From assembly GCA_013215815.1 (NCBI GenBank), contig JABSQP010000006.1, positions 62,001 to 126,000 of the forward strand: a DNA stretch of 64,000 bases, read 5' to 3'. Of this stretch, positions 43,484 to 52,455 are shown piece by piece. Made by a program: the position numbers and the translations under genes. Positions within the stretch are counted from its first letter, which is position 1. Every line of letters starts with the position of its first letter. Source of the stretch: Alphaproteobacteria bacterium (GTDB taxonomy: Bacteria > Pseudomonadota > Alphaproteobacteria > Micavibrionales > Micavibrionaceae). The notes beneath the pieces are model-generated. The model was not told where the DNA came from. It saw nothing but the letters and a program-made list of their open reading frames with translations, and did not search any database.

Positions 43484-43876
43484 ATGGGCTTATTCAGCTT
43501 TTTGGGTGTTTTATCACCCGTTCATATTACATATACAACCATTGTGAGTCGTGCCAAGCGTGTCGGTGTTGATGATTATGGTAACAAGTATTATCGTGCA
43601 AAGCCCATGAAAGGATACAAGCGCGAGCGTCGCTGGGTGATCTATAAGGGAACACCTGAGGCCTCAAAGGTCCCGCCTGAATGGCATGGCTGGCTTCATC
43701 ACCAAACAGACGTTATGCCTTCGGTTGATGATCAATCATTTCGTCGCCCTTGGCAAAAACCGCATAAACCAAATTTAAGCGGTACAACAGGTGCATACCG
43801 CCCTTCTGGATTCGCGGAAGGTGGTCAGCGTGATAAAGCCACTGGTGATTACGAAGCGTGGCAGCCGCCAGAATAA
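43484..43876 (+). CDS. NDUFA12-family complex I accessory protein
   Basis: This 130-aa protein is the bacterial counterpart of the 17.2-kDa NADH:ubiquinone oxidoreductase subunit, found in alphaproteobacteria and mitochondria. Signatures are GVDDYGNKYYRAKP, RRWVIYKGTPEASKVPPEWHGWLHH and the final YEAWQPPE. ATG 43484 has TAAGGAT upstream. A longer frame from 43349 would overlap the divergent RidA-like gene and lacks protein-like sequence. mlaD begins 15 bases later, and DUF2155 overlaps mlaD, so the three form an operon. The core complex I genes are elsewhere. Confidence 0.93.
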   Translation: MGLFSFLGVLSPVHITYTTIVSRAKRVGVDDYGNKYYRAKPMKGYKRERRWVIYKGTPEASKVPPEWHGWLHHQTDVMPSVDDQSFRRPWQKPHKPNLSGTTGAYRPSGFAEGGQRDKATGDYEAWQPPE

Positions 43877-43891
43877 GAAAAGGAAACAAAC

Positions 43892-44353
43892 ATGAAAAGA
43901 AATGTAATAGAAACTGTTCTTGGCGCTGTGGTATTAGCGGTCGCTTTTATCTTTTTGGCGTTTAGCTATTCATCAGCAAATGTTGGCGGTAGTGGTGATG
44001 GTTACGAAGTTAAAGCACGTTTTTCTAGCATTGGTGGTTTAAATGTTGGTGATAAAGTTGTTATCAGCGGCGTTAAAGTTGGAACCGTTTCAGATGTTGT
44101 GCTTGATGAGTCTACATACCTAGCGGTCGTAAGTCTTGACGTCGCGTCTTCAGTGAAGTTGCCAGATGATACAGCGGCATTTATTTCAAGTGAAAGTCTC
44201 CTTGGAGGTTTATATCTACAACTGGAGCCTGGTGCATCGGAAGATATGATTGAGCCTGGTGATTTTATTCAATATACACAAGCGCCACAAAATTTAGAGC
44301 AGCTGCTTGGACAATTTATCTTTAGTCTGCAAGGCGATGACGAAGATAAATAA
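43892..44353 (+). CDS. mlaD: Outer-membrane lipid asymmetry protein MlaD (MCE domain)
   Basis: This 153-aa single-pass inner-membrane protein has a signal-anchor helix (about 7-26) and one MCE domain (YEVKARFSSIGGLNVGDKVVISGVKVGTVS). MlaD is the periplasmic ring that takes phospholipids from or to the MlaFE ABC transporter. mlaE, mlaF and mlaC are not adjacent, in contrast with enterobacteria. A stand-alone mlaD in this NDUFA12/DUF2155 block is a recurrent alphaproteobacterial layout as far as I know. AAGGAAAC precedes the ATG. Confidence 0.9.
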   Translation: MKRNVIETVLGAVVLAVAFIFLAFSYSSANVGGSGDGYEVKARFSSIGGLNVGDKVVISGVKVGTVSDVVLDESTYLAVVSLDVASSVKLPDDTAAFISSESLLGGLYLQLEPGASEDMIEPGDFIQYTQAPQNLEQLLGQFIFSLQGDDEDK

Positions 44354-44891
44354 TCTTTTCTTATTTGTTTTTATTGCTGCCTGTTTTGTTCAAAACGTAC
44401 AGGCAGCGGAATCTTCTGTCATGGAAGATAAGACGCTTGTTAAGCTGCAGGCATTAGATAAGTCAACCGCACGCACAGTAACGTTTCAGGCAAAAGTTGG
44501 ATCAACGATTCAGCATGGATCTTTGTTTATTAAAACGCAGGCTTGTCGTAAATCACCTCCTTTAGAAAAACCAGAAAGCGCTGCATTTTTACAGGTTTGG
44601 GAAGTACCGATTGGTAAAAAAAAGTCTGAGTGGATTTTTTCTGGATGGATGTTCGCTTCTTCTCCGGCTTTATCTGCTATGGATCATCCTGTGTATGATG
44701 TTTGGGTTCTCGATTGCCTATCTGGTGAAGAGGAAAATAAAGAAGCGCAAGATAGTGAAACAAAAGCGCAAACTGCCGACCCATCTGCTTTGGAAGCAGT
44801 AGAAGGGGAGCCTGAGGTTGAAGAAGTAGCGCGCGAAAAAAATATCAATGATATTTTGGATGAGGTTACAACAGAAGAAACATCAGAATAA
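44337..44891 (+). CDS. DUF2155-domain periplasmic protein
   Basis: This 184-aa protein has an N-terminal signal peptide (NNLFLFVFIAACFVQNVQA|AE). The DUF2155 core covers residues about 30-125 (ALDKSTARTVTFQAKVGSTIQHGSLFIKTQACRKSPP; SGWMFASSPALSAMDHPVYDVWVLDC), with two conserved Cys. An acidic low-complexity tail follows (EEENKEAQDSETKAQ). ATG 44337 overlaps the mlaD end by 17 bases. An alternative TTG (44307) overlaps more and disturbs the signal peptide less obviously. Function unknown; the gene is a constant neighbour of aat/accC in alphaproteobacteria. Confidence 0.87.
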   Translation: MTKINNLFLFVFIAACFVQNVQAAESSVMEDKTLVKLQALDKSTARTVTFQAKVGSTIQHGSLFIKTQACRKSPPLEKPESAAFLQVWEVPIGKKKSEWIFSGWMFASSPALSAMDHPVYDVWVLDCLSGEEENKEAQDSETKAQTADPSALEAVEGEPEVEEVAREKNINDILDEVTTEETSE

Positions 44892-44892
44892 T

Positions 44893-45540
44893 TTATCTAT
44901 TCGCCATATAGGTATTAAGTATTTCTTTCGTATCCATCTTTTCTAAAGTGAAATCTGCAGGTTTTTGCATCTCTTTCTGAATAGCTTGTTCGTATTCTTC
45001 TTGAGGAATCTCATACGCACCAAATTGTTTGAGATGTTTGTTGATAAACTGCGTGTCTAGAATTTTAAAGCCGCCTGCATGAAGGCGTGCCGCTAAATGT
45101 ATCAGAGCAATTTTGCTCGCATCTTTTTCAAAAGACACCATGCTTTCTCCGCAAAATACACGGCCAATAGCGAGGCCATATAAACCGCCAGCAAGCTTTC
45201 CATCTTTCCAACATTCAACAGAGTGTGCAAAACCCATTTCATGTAACTGAATGAAAACGTCACGAATAGGAGCATTGATCCATGTATTTTCACGCCCTTT
45301 AGCGCTTTTAGCACATCCATCAATAACTTCTTCAAAAACTGTATTAATTTTTATTTCAAATGTGTTTTGTTTTAGTGTTTTTAAAAGGCGTTTGGGAATA
45401 TGCAGGTCTTTAATAGGAAGAAGTCCGCGCATATCCGGACGGTAAAAATTAAACGCTTCATCTTCAGCATTTTCCGCCATAGGGAAAACACCTTGTAAAT
45501 AAGCGTTTAGTATTATTTCTGGTGTAGCATCTGTAAACAC
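44893..45540 (-). CDS. aat: Leucyl/phenylalanyl-tRNA--protein transferase
   Basis: Aat attaches Leu or Phe to proteins with N-terminal Lys/Arg, creating degrons for ClpS/ClpAP. The 215-aa length is usual. Motifs include YLQGVFPMAE near the N-terminus, the NFYRPDMRGLLPI segment, VECWKDGKLAGGLYGLAIGRVFCGESMVS (GNAT-like core) and LDTQFINKHLKQFGA. Both partner genes (clpS and clpA) are encoded 5.5-3.2 kb to the left. It converges on the DUF2155 gene with one base between. It follows accC on the same strand after ten bases, so co-transcription is likely. Confidence 0.95.
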   Translation of the reverse strand: MFTDATPEIILNAYLQGVFPMAENAEDEAFNFYRPDMRGLLPIKDLHIPKRLLKTLKQNTFEIKINTVFEEVIDGCAKSAKGRENTWINAPIRDVFIQLHEMGFAHSVECWKDGKLAGGLYGLAIGRVFCGESMVSFEKDASKIALIHLAARLHAGGFKILDTQFINKHLKQFGAYEIPQEEYEQAIQKEMQKPADFTLEKMDTKEILNTYMANR

Positions 45541-45550
45541 AAGAGCGATT

Positions 45551-46939
45551 TTACGCAGCTTTGTCTTCTTTCGCGAGAGCCTTTTCTTCTAGCTTCTTTT
45601 CCATCCAGTGAATGTCATAGCCACCAGTTAAGAAGTCTTCTTGCTCTGTGATCCAGTAATGAAGTGGCAGTGTTGTTTTAACACCATCAATCACTGTTTC
45701 CACAATGGCACGTCGTAGGCGGCGAATACATTCTTCGCGGTTACGCGCGTGAACGATCAGTTTACCAACCATTGAATCGTAATATGGTGGAATAGGATAA
45801 CCCGCATAAATGGCACTATCAAAACGTACACCAAGGCCTCCAGGCGCATGGAATTGCTTAATCATACCAGGAGAAGGGATAAATGTGTCTGGATCTTCTG
45901 CGTTGATACGTACTTCAATTGCGTGCCCACGAAGACGAATATTTTCTTTGTTTAGGCGAAGTTTTTTACCAGCAGCAACACGGATTTGCTCAGCAATCAA
46001 ATCAATACCTGTGATCATTTCCGTCACGGGGTGTTCAACCTGAATACGTGTGTTCATCTCCATAAAATAGAATTTGTCATCTTCATAGAGGAATTCAATC
46101 GTACCCGCGCCGACATAGCCCATCTTACGAATAACGTCAGCGGCTAGAGTACCAATCTCGTTACGTTTTTCTTCGCTAAGTACTGGAGATGGTGCTTCTT
46201 CAACAAGTTTTTGGTGACGACGTTGAATAGAACAATCACGTTCACCAAGATGAATACCATTACCATGCTTATCACCGAATACTTGAATTTCAATGTGGCG
46301 TGGCTTTTCTAAGAACTTTTCAATGTAAACAGTGTCATCACCAAAGTTTGCAGCGGCTTCACGGCGCGCCGTTGTAAAAGCTTCAGCAAATTCCTCTTCA
46401 CTGCGGACAACTTGCATCCCTTTACCGCCGCCGCCAGAGGCTGCTTTAATTAGAACAGGAAGACCAAAATCACGACAAATTTGGAGGCCTTCTTCAATAG
46501 TTTCAACAGCTCCATCAGAACCCGGAACAACAGGAAGGCCAAGATCCATCACTGTTTGCTTCGCAACAACTTTATCACCCATCTTGTCGATATGCTCAGG
46601 TTTAGGGCCGATGAAAGTAAAGCCGTGCTCTTCAATCATGCGTGCAAATTCAGCGTTTTCAGATAGAAACCCGTAACCTGGGTGAATTGCATCTGCGCCT
46701 GTTACGGCAGCAGCCGTCAAAATTGCCGGTATATTTAGATAGCTGTCTTTTCCTTGTGGCGGCCCAATACAAACAGATTCATCGGCAAGGCGTACAGCCA
46801 TAGAGTTCGCATCGGCTGTCGAGTGCACTGCTACGGATTGAATTCCCATTTCACGACAAGCGCGAATAATACGAAGGGCAATTTCACCACGGTTTGCAAT
46901 TAGGATTTTATTGAAGAGAGGCTTATCTGTATTCGCCAT
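45551..46939 (-). CDS. accC: Acetyl-CoA carboxylase, biotin carboxylase subunit
   Basis: AccC carboxylates biotin on AccB with bicarbonate and ATP, the first step of fatty-acid synthesis. The 462-aa protein starts FNKILIANRGEIALRIIRACREMG, has the ATP-grasp glycine loop KAASGGGGKGMQVV (about 165-178), the FMEMNTRIQVEHPVTEMITG catalytic segment and the C-terminal biotin-carboxylase domain. It is 40 bases behind accB, the usual accBC operon, and aat follows after ten bases. Confidence 0.97.
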   Translation of the reverse strand: MANTDKPLFNKILIANRGEIALRIIRACREMGIQSVAVHSTADANSMAVRLADESVCIGPPQGKDSYLNIPAILTAAAVTGADAIHPGYGFLSENAEFARMIEEHGFTFIGPKPEHIDKMGDKVVAKQTVMDLGLPVVPGSDGAVETIEEGLQICRDFGLPVLIKAASGGGGKGMQVVRSEEEFAEAFTTARREAAANFGDDTVYIEKFLEKPRHIEIQVFGDKHGNGIHLGERDCSIQRRHQKLVEEAPSPVLSEEKRNEIGTLAADVIRKMGYVGAGTIEFLYEDDKFYFMEMNTRIQVEHPVTEMITGIDLIAEQIRVAAGKKLRLNKENIRLRGHAIEVRINAEDPDTFIPSPGMIKQFHAPGGLGVRFDSAIYAGYPIPPYYDSMVGKLIVHARNREECIRRLRRAIVETVIDGVKTTLPLHYWITEQEDFLTGGYDIHWMEKKLEEKALAKEDKAA

Positions 46940-46979
46940 ATTTCTATCTTTCTTTTAACGGATGTAATGAAGGTTGTTT

Positions 46980-47438
46980 TTATTCAATAACAGCCAGAAC
47001 ATCGCCAAATTCAATTGGCTGCCCGTTTTCAAAAAGGACTTGTGTCACAGTACCGCTCTTATGCGCTTTGATCGGATTCATAACCTTCATTGCTTCAATA
47101 ATAAGAAGAGTATCGCCTTCGCTAACGCTTGCACCTTTTGTGATGAAGTTCGGTGCGTCTGGTTCAGGCGCTGCATATGCTGTTCCTACCATTGGGGATG
47201 TCACTGCACCCGGGTGATCACCAGTTACTGTGTCAGGAGTGTCGTTAGAAGCTGCCTGTGGTGTCGTTGGGTCAGAAGGCATATTTACTGGCGCTGCGAC
47301 AGCTTGCGCTGCGGCGGCGACCATAGCACCTTTATTTACACGGATCATTTGCTCGCCTTCGGCAACTTCGATCTCATTTAAACCAGTTTCATCAAGTAGC
47401 TTGGCTAGCTGCTTAATCGCTTTTGAATCAATTTTCAT
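46980..47438 (-). CDS. accB: Biotin carboxyl carrier protein of acetyl-CoA carboxylase
   Basis: AccB carries the biotin that shuttles carboxyl between AccC and AccAD. The 152-aa protein has an N-terminal helical region ([19 protein letters not shown]), an Ala/Pro-rich linker (about 40-78) and the biotinyl domain with the modified K118 in [13 protein letters not shown]. The motif has Val after the target Lys, where E. coli has Met, a common variant. It heads the accB-accC-aat run. The 104-base gap to aroQ probably contains its promoter; no hairpin is clear there. Confidence 0.95.
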   Translation of the reverse strand: MKIDSKAIKQLAKLLDETGLNEIEVAEGEQMIRVNKGAMVAAAAQAVAAPVNMPSDPTTPQAASNDTPDTVTGDHPGAVTSPMVGTAYAAPEPDAPNFITKGASVSEGDTLLIIEAMKVMNPIKAHKSGTVTQVLFENGQPIEFGDVLAVIE

Positions 47439-47542
47439 AAATAAACCCTTAGTTTTAGCCGTACATTATTATTTCAAAGTGAATGCTTAAAGAAAAAACG
47501 CCTCGAAGTCAAAGCTGAACTGTATTTGTGAATAAAATACAA

Positions 47543-47974
47543 TTATATCAATGGTTTAATTGTTTCTAGCGCTTCACTATAACCATTTGCGCCCTTACCC
47601 TTGATAACAGCTTTTGCAAGGGGTTCGATGTAGGAAAAATGTCTGAATTCCTCTCTTTCAGAAGGATCTGAAAGATGAACTTCTATGATGGGAACATCGT
47701 GTAATTTTAATGCATCATGAATAGCTACTGACGTGTGTGTGTATCCTGCAGCATTAATAATAATACCTTTTATTTTACCCAATGCGTTTTGAATCCAATC
47801 AACCAACTCACCTTCATGATTGGATTGTTTAAACTCTATTGTCATGGCGAGGCTTTGGCCTTTTTTTGTGCAACGTTCTTTTATATCAGCCAGAGTGTCT
47901 GATCCATAAATTTCAGGTTCACGCATGCCAAGCATGTTTAAATTTGGTCCGTTTAAAATTAGGATATCAGCCAT
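47543..47974 (-). CDS. aroQ: Type II 3-dehydroquinate dehydratase
   Basis: AroQ dehydrates 3-dehydroquinate to 3-dehydroshikimate in aromatic synthesis. The 143-aa protein has the type II signature ILNGPNLNMLGMREPEIYG (catalytic Tyr in EIYG), the INAAGYTHTSVAIHDAL substrate segment and EVHLSDPSEREEFRHFSY, with His and Arg of the active site. Its start overlaps the end of the PCu(A)C gene by one base, and it is the last gene of a run of dsbA-like, dsbA-like, PCu(A)C and aroQ on the minus strand. Confidence 0.96.
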   Translation of the reverse strand: MADILILNGPNLNMLGMREPEIYGSDTLADIKERCTKKGQSLAMTIEFKQSNHEGELVDWIQNALGKIKGIIINAAGYTHTSVAIHDALKLHDVPIIEVHLSDPSEREEFRHFSYIEPLAKAVIKGKGANGYSEALETIKPLI

Positions 47975-48498
47975 TACTCTGCATCACTTTCTTCAGATGG
48001 CGTATCCCAAGGCATAACCTTTTCTTGTTTAGGTGCTAATCCTGGCGCAACAACTTGCGCTGATGTTTTTATGTTTCCAGCATTTTCAAAAGTTAGAACG
48101 ATATCAACTTCTTGATCCATAATAAGAGGTTTCTTCATTTTGATGAACATGATGTGGTAGCCCTTTGGTTCTAAAGAGACTATCTTTCCGGCTTTAAGAT
48201 CGAGCGCCTTAATCTTACGCATCATCATCGTACCATCGTCCGGATCGATCATGTTTTCATGAATCTCTGTTATTTCTGCAACGTTTGATTTAGCTGCAAT
48301 TAAACGGTCGTCAATTTCACCTGTATTTTTAATGATCATGAAAGCGGCGCCAGTTGTAGCGCCGGGCATCGTGGCAAATGCGTATGGGTTTTCTATTGTT
48401 ATTTCAGGCTTTGCTGTTGTTTCATTATCAAGAGCGAAGGAATAAGATGGTGAAAATAATAAGACCACTAAAACTGTCATTACAATACGAAGCATCAT
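47974..48498 (-). CDS. PCu(A)C-family periplasmic copper chaperone
   Basis: This 174-aa exported protein has a signal peptide at about 3-22. The domain has the copper-binding pattern H/M...M...HxM: EIHENM near 78-83, MMMRKI near 89, and GYHIMF near 112. PCu(A)C passes copper to the CuA centre of cytochrome oxidase together with Sco, and a Sco gene lies at 23.7 kb. It overlaps aroQ by one base and touches the DsbA-like gene upstream by one base, giving tight coupling. The acidic tail (PSEESDAE) is not conserved in the family as I know it. Confidence 0.9.
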   Translation of the reverse strand: MMLRIVMTVLVVLLFSPSYSFALDNETTAKPEITIENPYAFATMPGATTGAAFMIIKNTGEIDDRLIAAKSNVAEITEIHENMIDPDDGTMMMRKIKALDLKAGKIVSLEPKGYHIMFIKMKKPLIMDQEVDIVLTFENAGNIKTSAQVVAPGLAPKQEKVMPWDTPSEESDAE

Positions 48499-49154
48499 TA
48501 TTTTTCTCCTTCTTGTATCATATTAATGAGATCAACAAGTGTTGGCATAGCATTGCCAGGAACATAGACTTTGTTCTCAATTAAAAAACTTGGTGTTACT
48601 TGGATACCCGCGTGTAATAAAGCGTTTAGATTATCTTCCATTATTTCATCGACTTTACTGCTGATAACATCTGCTTTGAATTTTTGAAGATCGAGGCCAT
48701 ATAAAGCTGCAGTTTCTTCGAAGAATGTTTCCGGTATCTCTCTTTCTGGATACTCAAGCACAGCTTTATGCATTTCCCAGAATTTACCCTGTAGGCCTGC
48801 CGCTAAAACATGGCGTAAAATAGGTTCGGATACTTCTACATCAAATGCTACAGGGCGAGCGATATAGCGCACATCTTTACGTATGCGTAAAAGCTCTTCT
48901 ACGGTAGGGTTCATCTCTTTACAGTAGCCACAGGTATAATCGATGAATTCTATGAGTGTGACTGTTTGCGTGGTTGGTTTTTGGGCTTCTTGTATAAGGA
49001 AACTAGCAGCTGGTTTATCTGCCTTTATATATAACCACTTAAAGTGAGCAATACCCGCTATTGCATAGAGCGCAAGCAGGCCTAGTAATATCAAGTAGGT
49101 GCGATACAAAAACGTTTTAAACGAAAAATTTTGAAACCGTTTCATAAGAATCAC
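48498..49154 (-). CDS. Membrane-anchored DsbA-family thiol oxidoreductase
   Basis: This 218-aa protein has an N-terminal signal anchor (about 14-36). The thioredoxin-fold domain has the active site CGYC (in DYTCGYCKEMNP) and the cis-Pro loop QVTPSFLIE. The family introduces or isomerises disulfides in the periplasm. It is followed immediately by the copper chaperone gene and preceded by a second DsbA-like gene. With copper chaperones nearby, a role in keeping Cu-site cysteines in the right redox state is plausible but inferred. Confidence 0.88.
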   Translation of the reverse strand: MILMKRFQNFSFKTFLYRTYLILLGLLALYAIAGIAHFKWLYIKADKPAASFLIQEAQKPTTQTVTLIEFIDYTCGYCKEMNPTVEELLRIRKDVRYIARPVAFDVEVSEPILRHVLAAGLQGKFWEMHKAVLEYPEREIPETFFEETAALYGLDLQKFKADVISSKVDEIMEDNLNALLHAGIQVTPSFLIENKVYVPGNAMPTLVDLINMIQEGEK

Positions 49155-49173
49155 GCCTGCTTGTTATATTAGA

Positions 49174-49905
49174 TTATTGACCGCGAATTGAAGCGATCAT
49201 GCTTTTCATTTGAGCTGATGTGATATATCCGCGTGCAACCTCAGTCTCAACAATAAATCCAGGTGTGCCTTGAATACCCAGTTCACGCGCCTTTGTTAAA
49301 TTTGTCACTATGATCTGGTTGATATCATCACCATCTTTATCTTTTTCGAGTTGCTTAATATCAAGACCGACTTTTTCCGCGAGTTTCTTCATATTTTTGT
49401 CGTCTTTAGGACCTTTGTGATCCATGATTGCCTGATGGTATTCAAAATACTTACCTTGCTTATTAGCAGCTAAAGACCACTTTGCTGCTTCTTTAGATTG
49501 CGGCCCCAAGATCGGCATTTCAATGAAAACAACTTTTACATTTTTTTCATCTTTTAAGAGAGCGTTTACTTCGTTAAGAGCTTTACGGCAGTAGCCACAG
49601 TTGTAATCGAAGAACTCAACGATAGTTATGTCGCCATCAGGGTTGCCTGTTGATGGCAAAGTCGTGTCCTTTTTTAGGTCTGCCATATAACCTTTGGCTT
49701 TCTCGTTGCTCTCTTGTTGTTGTTTCGCCATCTGCTCAGCTTGAAACTTATTCACGCTTTCTAAAATAACTTGGCCGTTATTCATGAGATATTCTGTAAG
49801 AAGTTTATTAAGCTCTTCTTTTTGTTCGGATGTAAATTCTTCAGCCTTCAATGGCGCAGCATAAAGTGCGGCGACGAACGTTGTTAGAACAAGAAATTTT
49901 TTCAC
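49174..49905 (-). CDS. DsbA-family (Com1-like) periplasmic thiol oxidoreductase
   Basis: This 243-aa protein has a cleavable signal (LVLTTFVAALYAAPLKA|EE). A helical N-terminal extension (FTSEQKEELNKLLTEYLMNNGQVILESVNKFQ), typical of Com1-like proteins, precedes the thioredoxin domain. The active site is CGYC in DYNCGYCRKAL, and the cis-Pro loop is IQGTPGFIVE. It is paralogous to the next gene, 19 bases downstream. It is likely the soluble oxidant, or a second one. It lies just downstream of the M48/TPR gene, the usual alphaproteobacterial order. Confidence 0.92.
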   Translation of the reverse strand: MKKFLVLTTFVAALYAAPLKAEEFTSEQKEELNKLLTEYLMNNGQVILESVNKFQAEQMAKQQQESNEKAKGYMADLKKDTTLPSTGNPDGDITIVEFFDYNCGYCRKALNEVNALLKDEKNVKVVFIEMPILGPQSKEAAKWSLAANKQGKYFEYHQAIMDHKGPKDDKNMKKLAEKVGLDIKQLEKDKDGDDINQIIVTNLTKARELGIQGTPGFIVETEVARGYITSAQMKSMIASIRGQ

Positions 49906-50021
49906 TAGGCTTCTCCTGATTGAGTAATTAGTGGGATTGTTTTGATAATAATTAACGCTTTAATACTCTATTGTAATATTTTTCGAAGCGAAAGAGCAAA
50001 ATCTTATCGCTTCTTTGTTTC

Positions 50022-51368
50022 TCAGCTTTTGTTTTTCCGGCTTTCTACATGTAGAAGGATGTCTTTAGCGCGATACCACGGAGAGGTCCCTTCTTTTAAA
50101 CCTTTTAGAGCACTTTCGGCCTGTTGTTTTGCATATGGATGTTTTCGCTGCAACAATGCTTCTTCTGCTAGGTGCAAGCGCGCTCTATGATCATCTCCCG
50201 AACGACCATAAGCTGTTGCTAAAAGCCTGTGAATTTGGGTTGATCGCGGTTCATAAATTAGTGCGCTATGGAGTTGATCTATCGCTTGTTTCAATTTTGT
50301 TTTATCTGATTTGGCTGTTTCGATGATCGCGTGTGCGAGTGCTGTTCGAAGTAGACCGTCCCGGGGTTTTAACTTTACGGCTTTTTCGTAAGAAGGAATG
50401 GCTTCTTTAACGCGGCTAAAGTCGACCAGCATTTGCCCTTTAAGTTCATGAAAATAGGGGTTTTGGGGCTCTTGTGCGATAAGTTGATCGATACCGGATA
50501 GTGCTTTTTCAATCCTGCTCTCTCTGTAATCAGCAACTGTATGGGCATAGCGGGCGGGTAGCGATTTGTCATTCGTATCATAAACCCACATGACTTGACC
50601 GGGGTTTATGAAGCCCAAGAGTTTTGCTTTCATGCGCTCATGCTGATCATCCCAATGAGCAGGGTAAGGTTTGTCTTTATATTTTGATCTTTCGACAGCG
50701 CGTTCCATCGTATCAACTCGATTATGTGTGAGAGGGTGGGTACGCACATACTCGCTTTGCTGTGATGCGGGAACCAGTTCTTCGCCTTCTAGCTTTTCTA
50801 GGAATGTCAAAAGCCCTTCTGGGTTCATTCCTGCTTTTTCTAACGATGCAATTGCGGCTTGGTCAGCGCTGGATTCAAAAGTTCGCGCTTTGGATAAGAA
50901 GCGTCGCTCAGCCATTGAGTTACCACCGCCCGATATAGTTGCCGCAGCGGCGCCGTCTCCTGTGGCGATAGCCGTTCCAAGGCCAAGTAACGTGCCTAAA
51001 ATGCTTTCATAAGAGGCTTGTTCTAGTGCTTCACGCGAGCGAACCAAATGGCCGCCTTGTATGTGGCCTAATTCGTGTGCCATAACCCCGATCAGCTCCG
51101 TAGGTTTATCTGTTTTTTGAATAAGGCCAGTGTAAAAGAATATGTTTGCGCCGCCTGCAACGAAAGCGTTTACGTCATTACTTTTAACGAGAATGATTTT
51201 AACCTGCTTGGGATCCATGTTGTTTGCTTCGAATATAGGGGCAAACCATTCATTCAAAATTTCTTCGATTTCACTATCTCGTATAACAGTTTGTGCTTGC
51301 GCGCTGGATATAACTATCGTGCCAAGCATAATAGTGAGTATAAACGTTAAAGCTATTTGTCTGATCAT
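50022..51368 (-). CDS. M48-family metalloprotease with TPR region (BepA/YfgC-like)
   Basis: This 448-aa periplasmic zinc protease has a signal peptide (MIRQIALTFILTIMLGTIVISSAQA). The HEXXH site is H98-E99-L-G-H102 in GVMAHELGHIQGGH, with the distal ligand Glu in the TFESSADQAAIASL region. The second half has TPR-like helices (YFHELKGQMLVDFSRVKEAIPSYEKAVKLKPRD). By homology it takes part in outer-membrane protein quality control. ATG 51368 is preferred over GTG 51401, which would put a polar stretch before the signal. The region between it and Com1 (49906-50021) shows only a weak hairpin. Confidence 0.93.
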   Translation of the reverse strand: MIRQIALTFILTIMLGTIVISSAQAQTVIRDSEIEEILNEWFAPIFEANNMDPKQVKIILVKSNDVNAFVAGGANIFFYTGLIQKTDKPTELIGVMAHELGHIQGGHLVRSREALEQASYESILGTLLGLGTAIATGDGAAAATISGGGNSMAERRFLSKARTFESSADQAAIASLEKAGMNPEGLLTFLEKLEGEELVPASQQSEYVRTHPLTHNRVDTMERAVERSKYKDKPYPAHWDDQHERMKAKLLGFINPGQVMWVYDTNDKSLPARYAHTVADYRESRIEKALSGIDQLIAQEPQNPYFHELKGQMLVDFSRVKEAIPSYEKAVKLKPRDGLLRTALAHAIIETAKSDKTKLKQAIDQLHSALIYEPRSTQIHRLLATAYGRSGDDHRARLHLAEEALLQRKHPYAKQQAESALKGLKEGTSPWYRAKDILLHVESRKNKS

Positions 51369-51451
51369 TCGTATTTTACTTTCACTTTCTATCAAAGACA
51401 CTCTATCATTATGGCTTGGTTATGGCACGCATCAGATGAGGGTGAGTTTTA

Positions 51452-51784
51452 ATGGAATGGATTGATTTAGCCTGGGTTCCTATCGCAGCGCTAGTGACAA
51501 AGGGGGCGTTGCGCATAAAGGCAGTCCTTTTTGTGTTGTGTTGTTCTTTCATGCTTCGTCTACAAGTTCGTTTGATGAGCGAAATTGGTTTCAAAGAAGG
51601 TTTCCTAAATTGGATTGATATGCCTTTGTTGCAAAGAGGTATGATTGTGTATGGGGTGTTTATTGCTATATTTTTATTATTGGTTGGTTTATCTAAGGAA
51701 AATAATGCGTACGTTTTTATTGCAGCCAGCATTACAATTTTTACAATTGCCTTTTGTATTTCAACAGTGGCTATGGTTTTATAG
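51452..51784 (+). CDS. Small four-helix membrane protein
   Basis: This 110-aa protein has hydrophobic stretches at about 5-18, 24-36, 62-80 and 86-108, suggesting an integral inner-membrane protein. A charged loop (RLQVRLMSEIGFKEGFLN) separates the two halves. No family is recognised with certainty. The rlmE ATG starts five bases after its stop, so they share a transcript. It is divergent from the M48 gene with an 83-base gap holding both promoters. Confidence 0.65.
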   Translation: MEWIDLAWVPIAALVTKGALRIKAVLFVLCCSFMLRLQVRLMSEIGFKEGFLNWIDMPLLQRGMIVYGVFIAIFLLLVGLSKENNAYVFIAASITIFTIAFCISTVAMVL

Positions 51785-51789
51785 GCGTT

Positions 51790-52452
51790 ATGAGTAAAAA
51801 AAGAACAACAAGAGATCCGAACGTACGTGTTAAAACAGCAAAAAGGCGCAGTAATTCGTCGACGCGTTGGCTTGAACGTCAGCTAAACGATCCGTACGTA
51901 TCTAAGGCGCAGCGTGAAGGGTACAGAGGACGTGCGGCATTTAAGCTGGTCGAAATTGATGAAAAACTCGATTTACTTAAAAAGAATATGCTCGTTGTCG
52001 ATTTAGGGGCGGCGCCAGGCGGTTGGTGTCAGGTTGCAGCTAAAAAAGGCTGTAAAGTGGTTGGTTTGGATATATTAGAAATGGATCCACTGCCAGATAT
52101 TGACACCATTCAGATGGACTTCATGGATGATGACGCCCCTGAAAAATTGATAGAAATGATGAAGGGTGAAAAGGCTGACATTGTTATGTCGGATATGGCG
52201 CCCAATACGACCGGACATAGAAATACAGATCACTTGCGTATCATGGCTTTGGTTGAGCTTGCGTACTATTTCGCAAAAGACGTACTAAAGCCTGGCGGCG
52301 TATTCCTCGCAAAGGTACGCCAAGGTGGCACGCAAAATGATCTTTTGGCGGAGATCAAAAAGGATTTCACGTCTATTAAACACATCAAACCGCCAGCTAG
52401 CCGTAAAGAAAGCTCCGAGACATATCTTATCGCTCAAGGATTTAGAGGATAA
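51790..52452 (+). CDS. rlmE: 23S rRNA (uridine-2552) 2'-O-methyltransferase RlmE (FtsJ)
   Basis: RlmE methylates the 2'-OH of U2552 in the peptidyl-transferase A loop, a late ribosome maturation step. The 220-aa protein has the K/D/K/E tetrad pattern: RAAFKLVEID (K), VDLGAAPGGWCQVAA (SAM motif I), IVMSDMAPNTTGHR (D), FLAKVRQGGT (K) and SRKESSETYLI (E). A basic N-terminal extension of about 30 residues precedes the core. ATG 51790 is used; a longer frame from 51754 overlaps the upstream gene. azlC starts three bases downstream. Confidence 0.96.
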   Translation: MSKKRTTRDPNVRVKTAKRRSNSSTRWLERQLNDPYVSKAQREGYRGRAAFKLVEIDEKLDLLKKNMLVVDLGAAPGGWCQVAAKKGCKVVGLDILEMDPLPDIDTIQMDFMDDDAPEKLIEMMKGEKADIVMSDMAPNTTGHRNTDHLRIMALVELAYYFAKDVLKPGGVFLAKVRQGGTQNDLLAEIKKDFTSIKHIKPPASRKESSETYLIAQGFRG

Positions 52453-52455
52453 TTT

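Noticed and set aside
49985-50013. Inverted repeat GAAGCGA / TCGCTTC behind the M48 gene
   Set aside because: On the strand of the M48 gene it is followed by GAAAAA and not by T, so it is not a convincing terminator.
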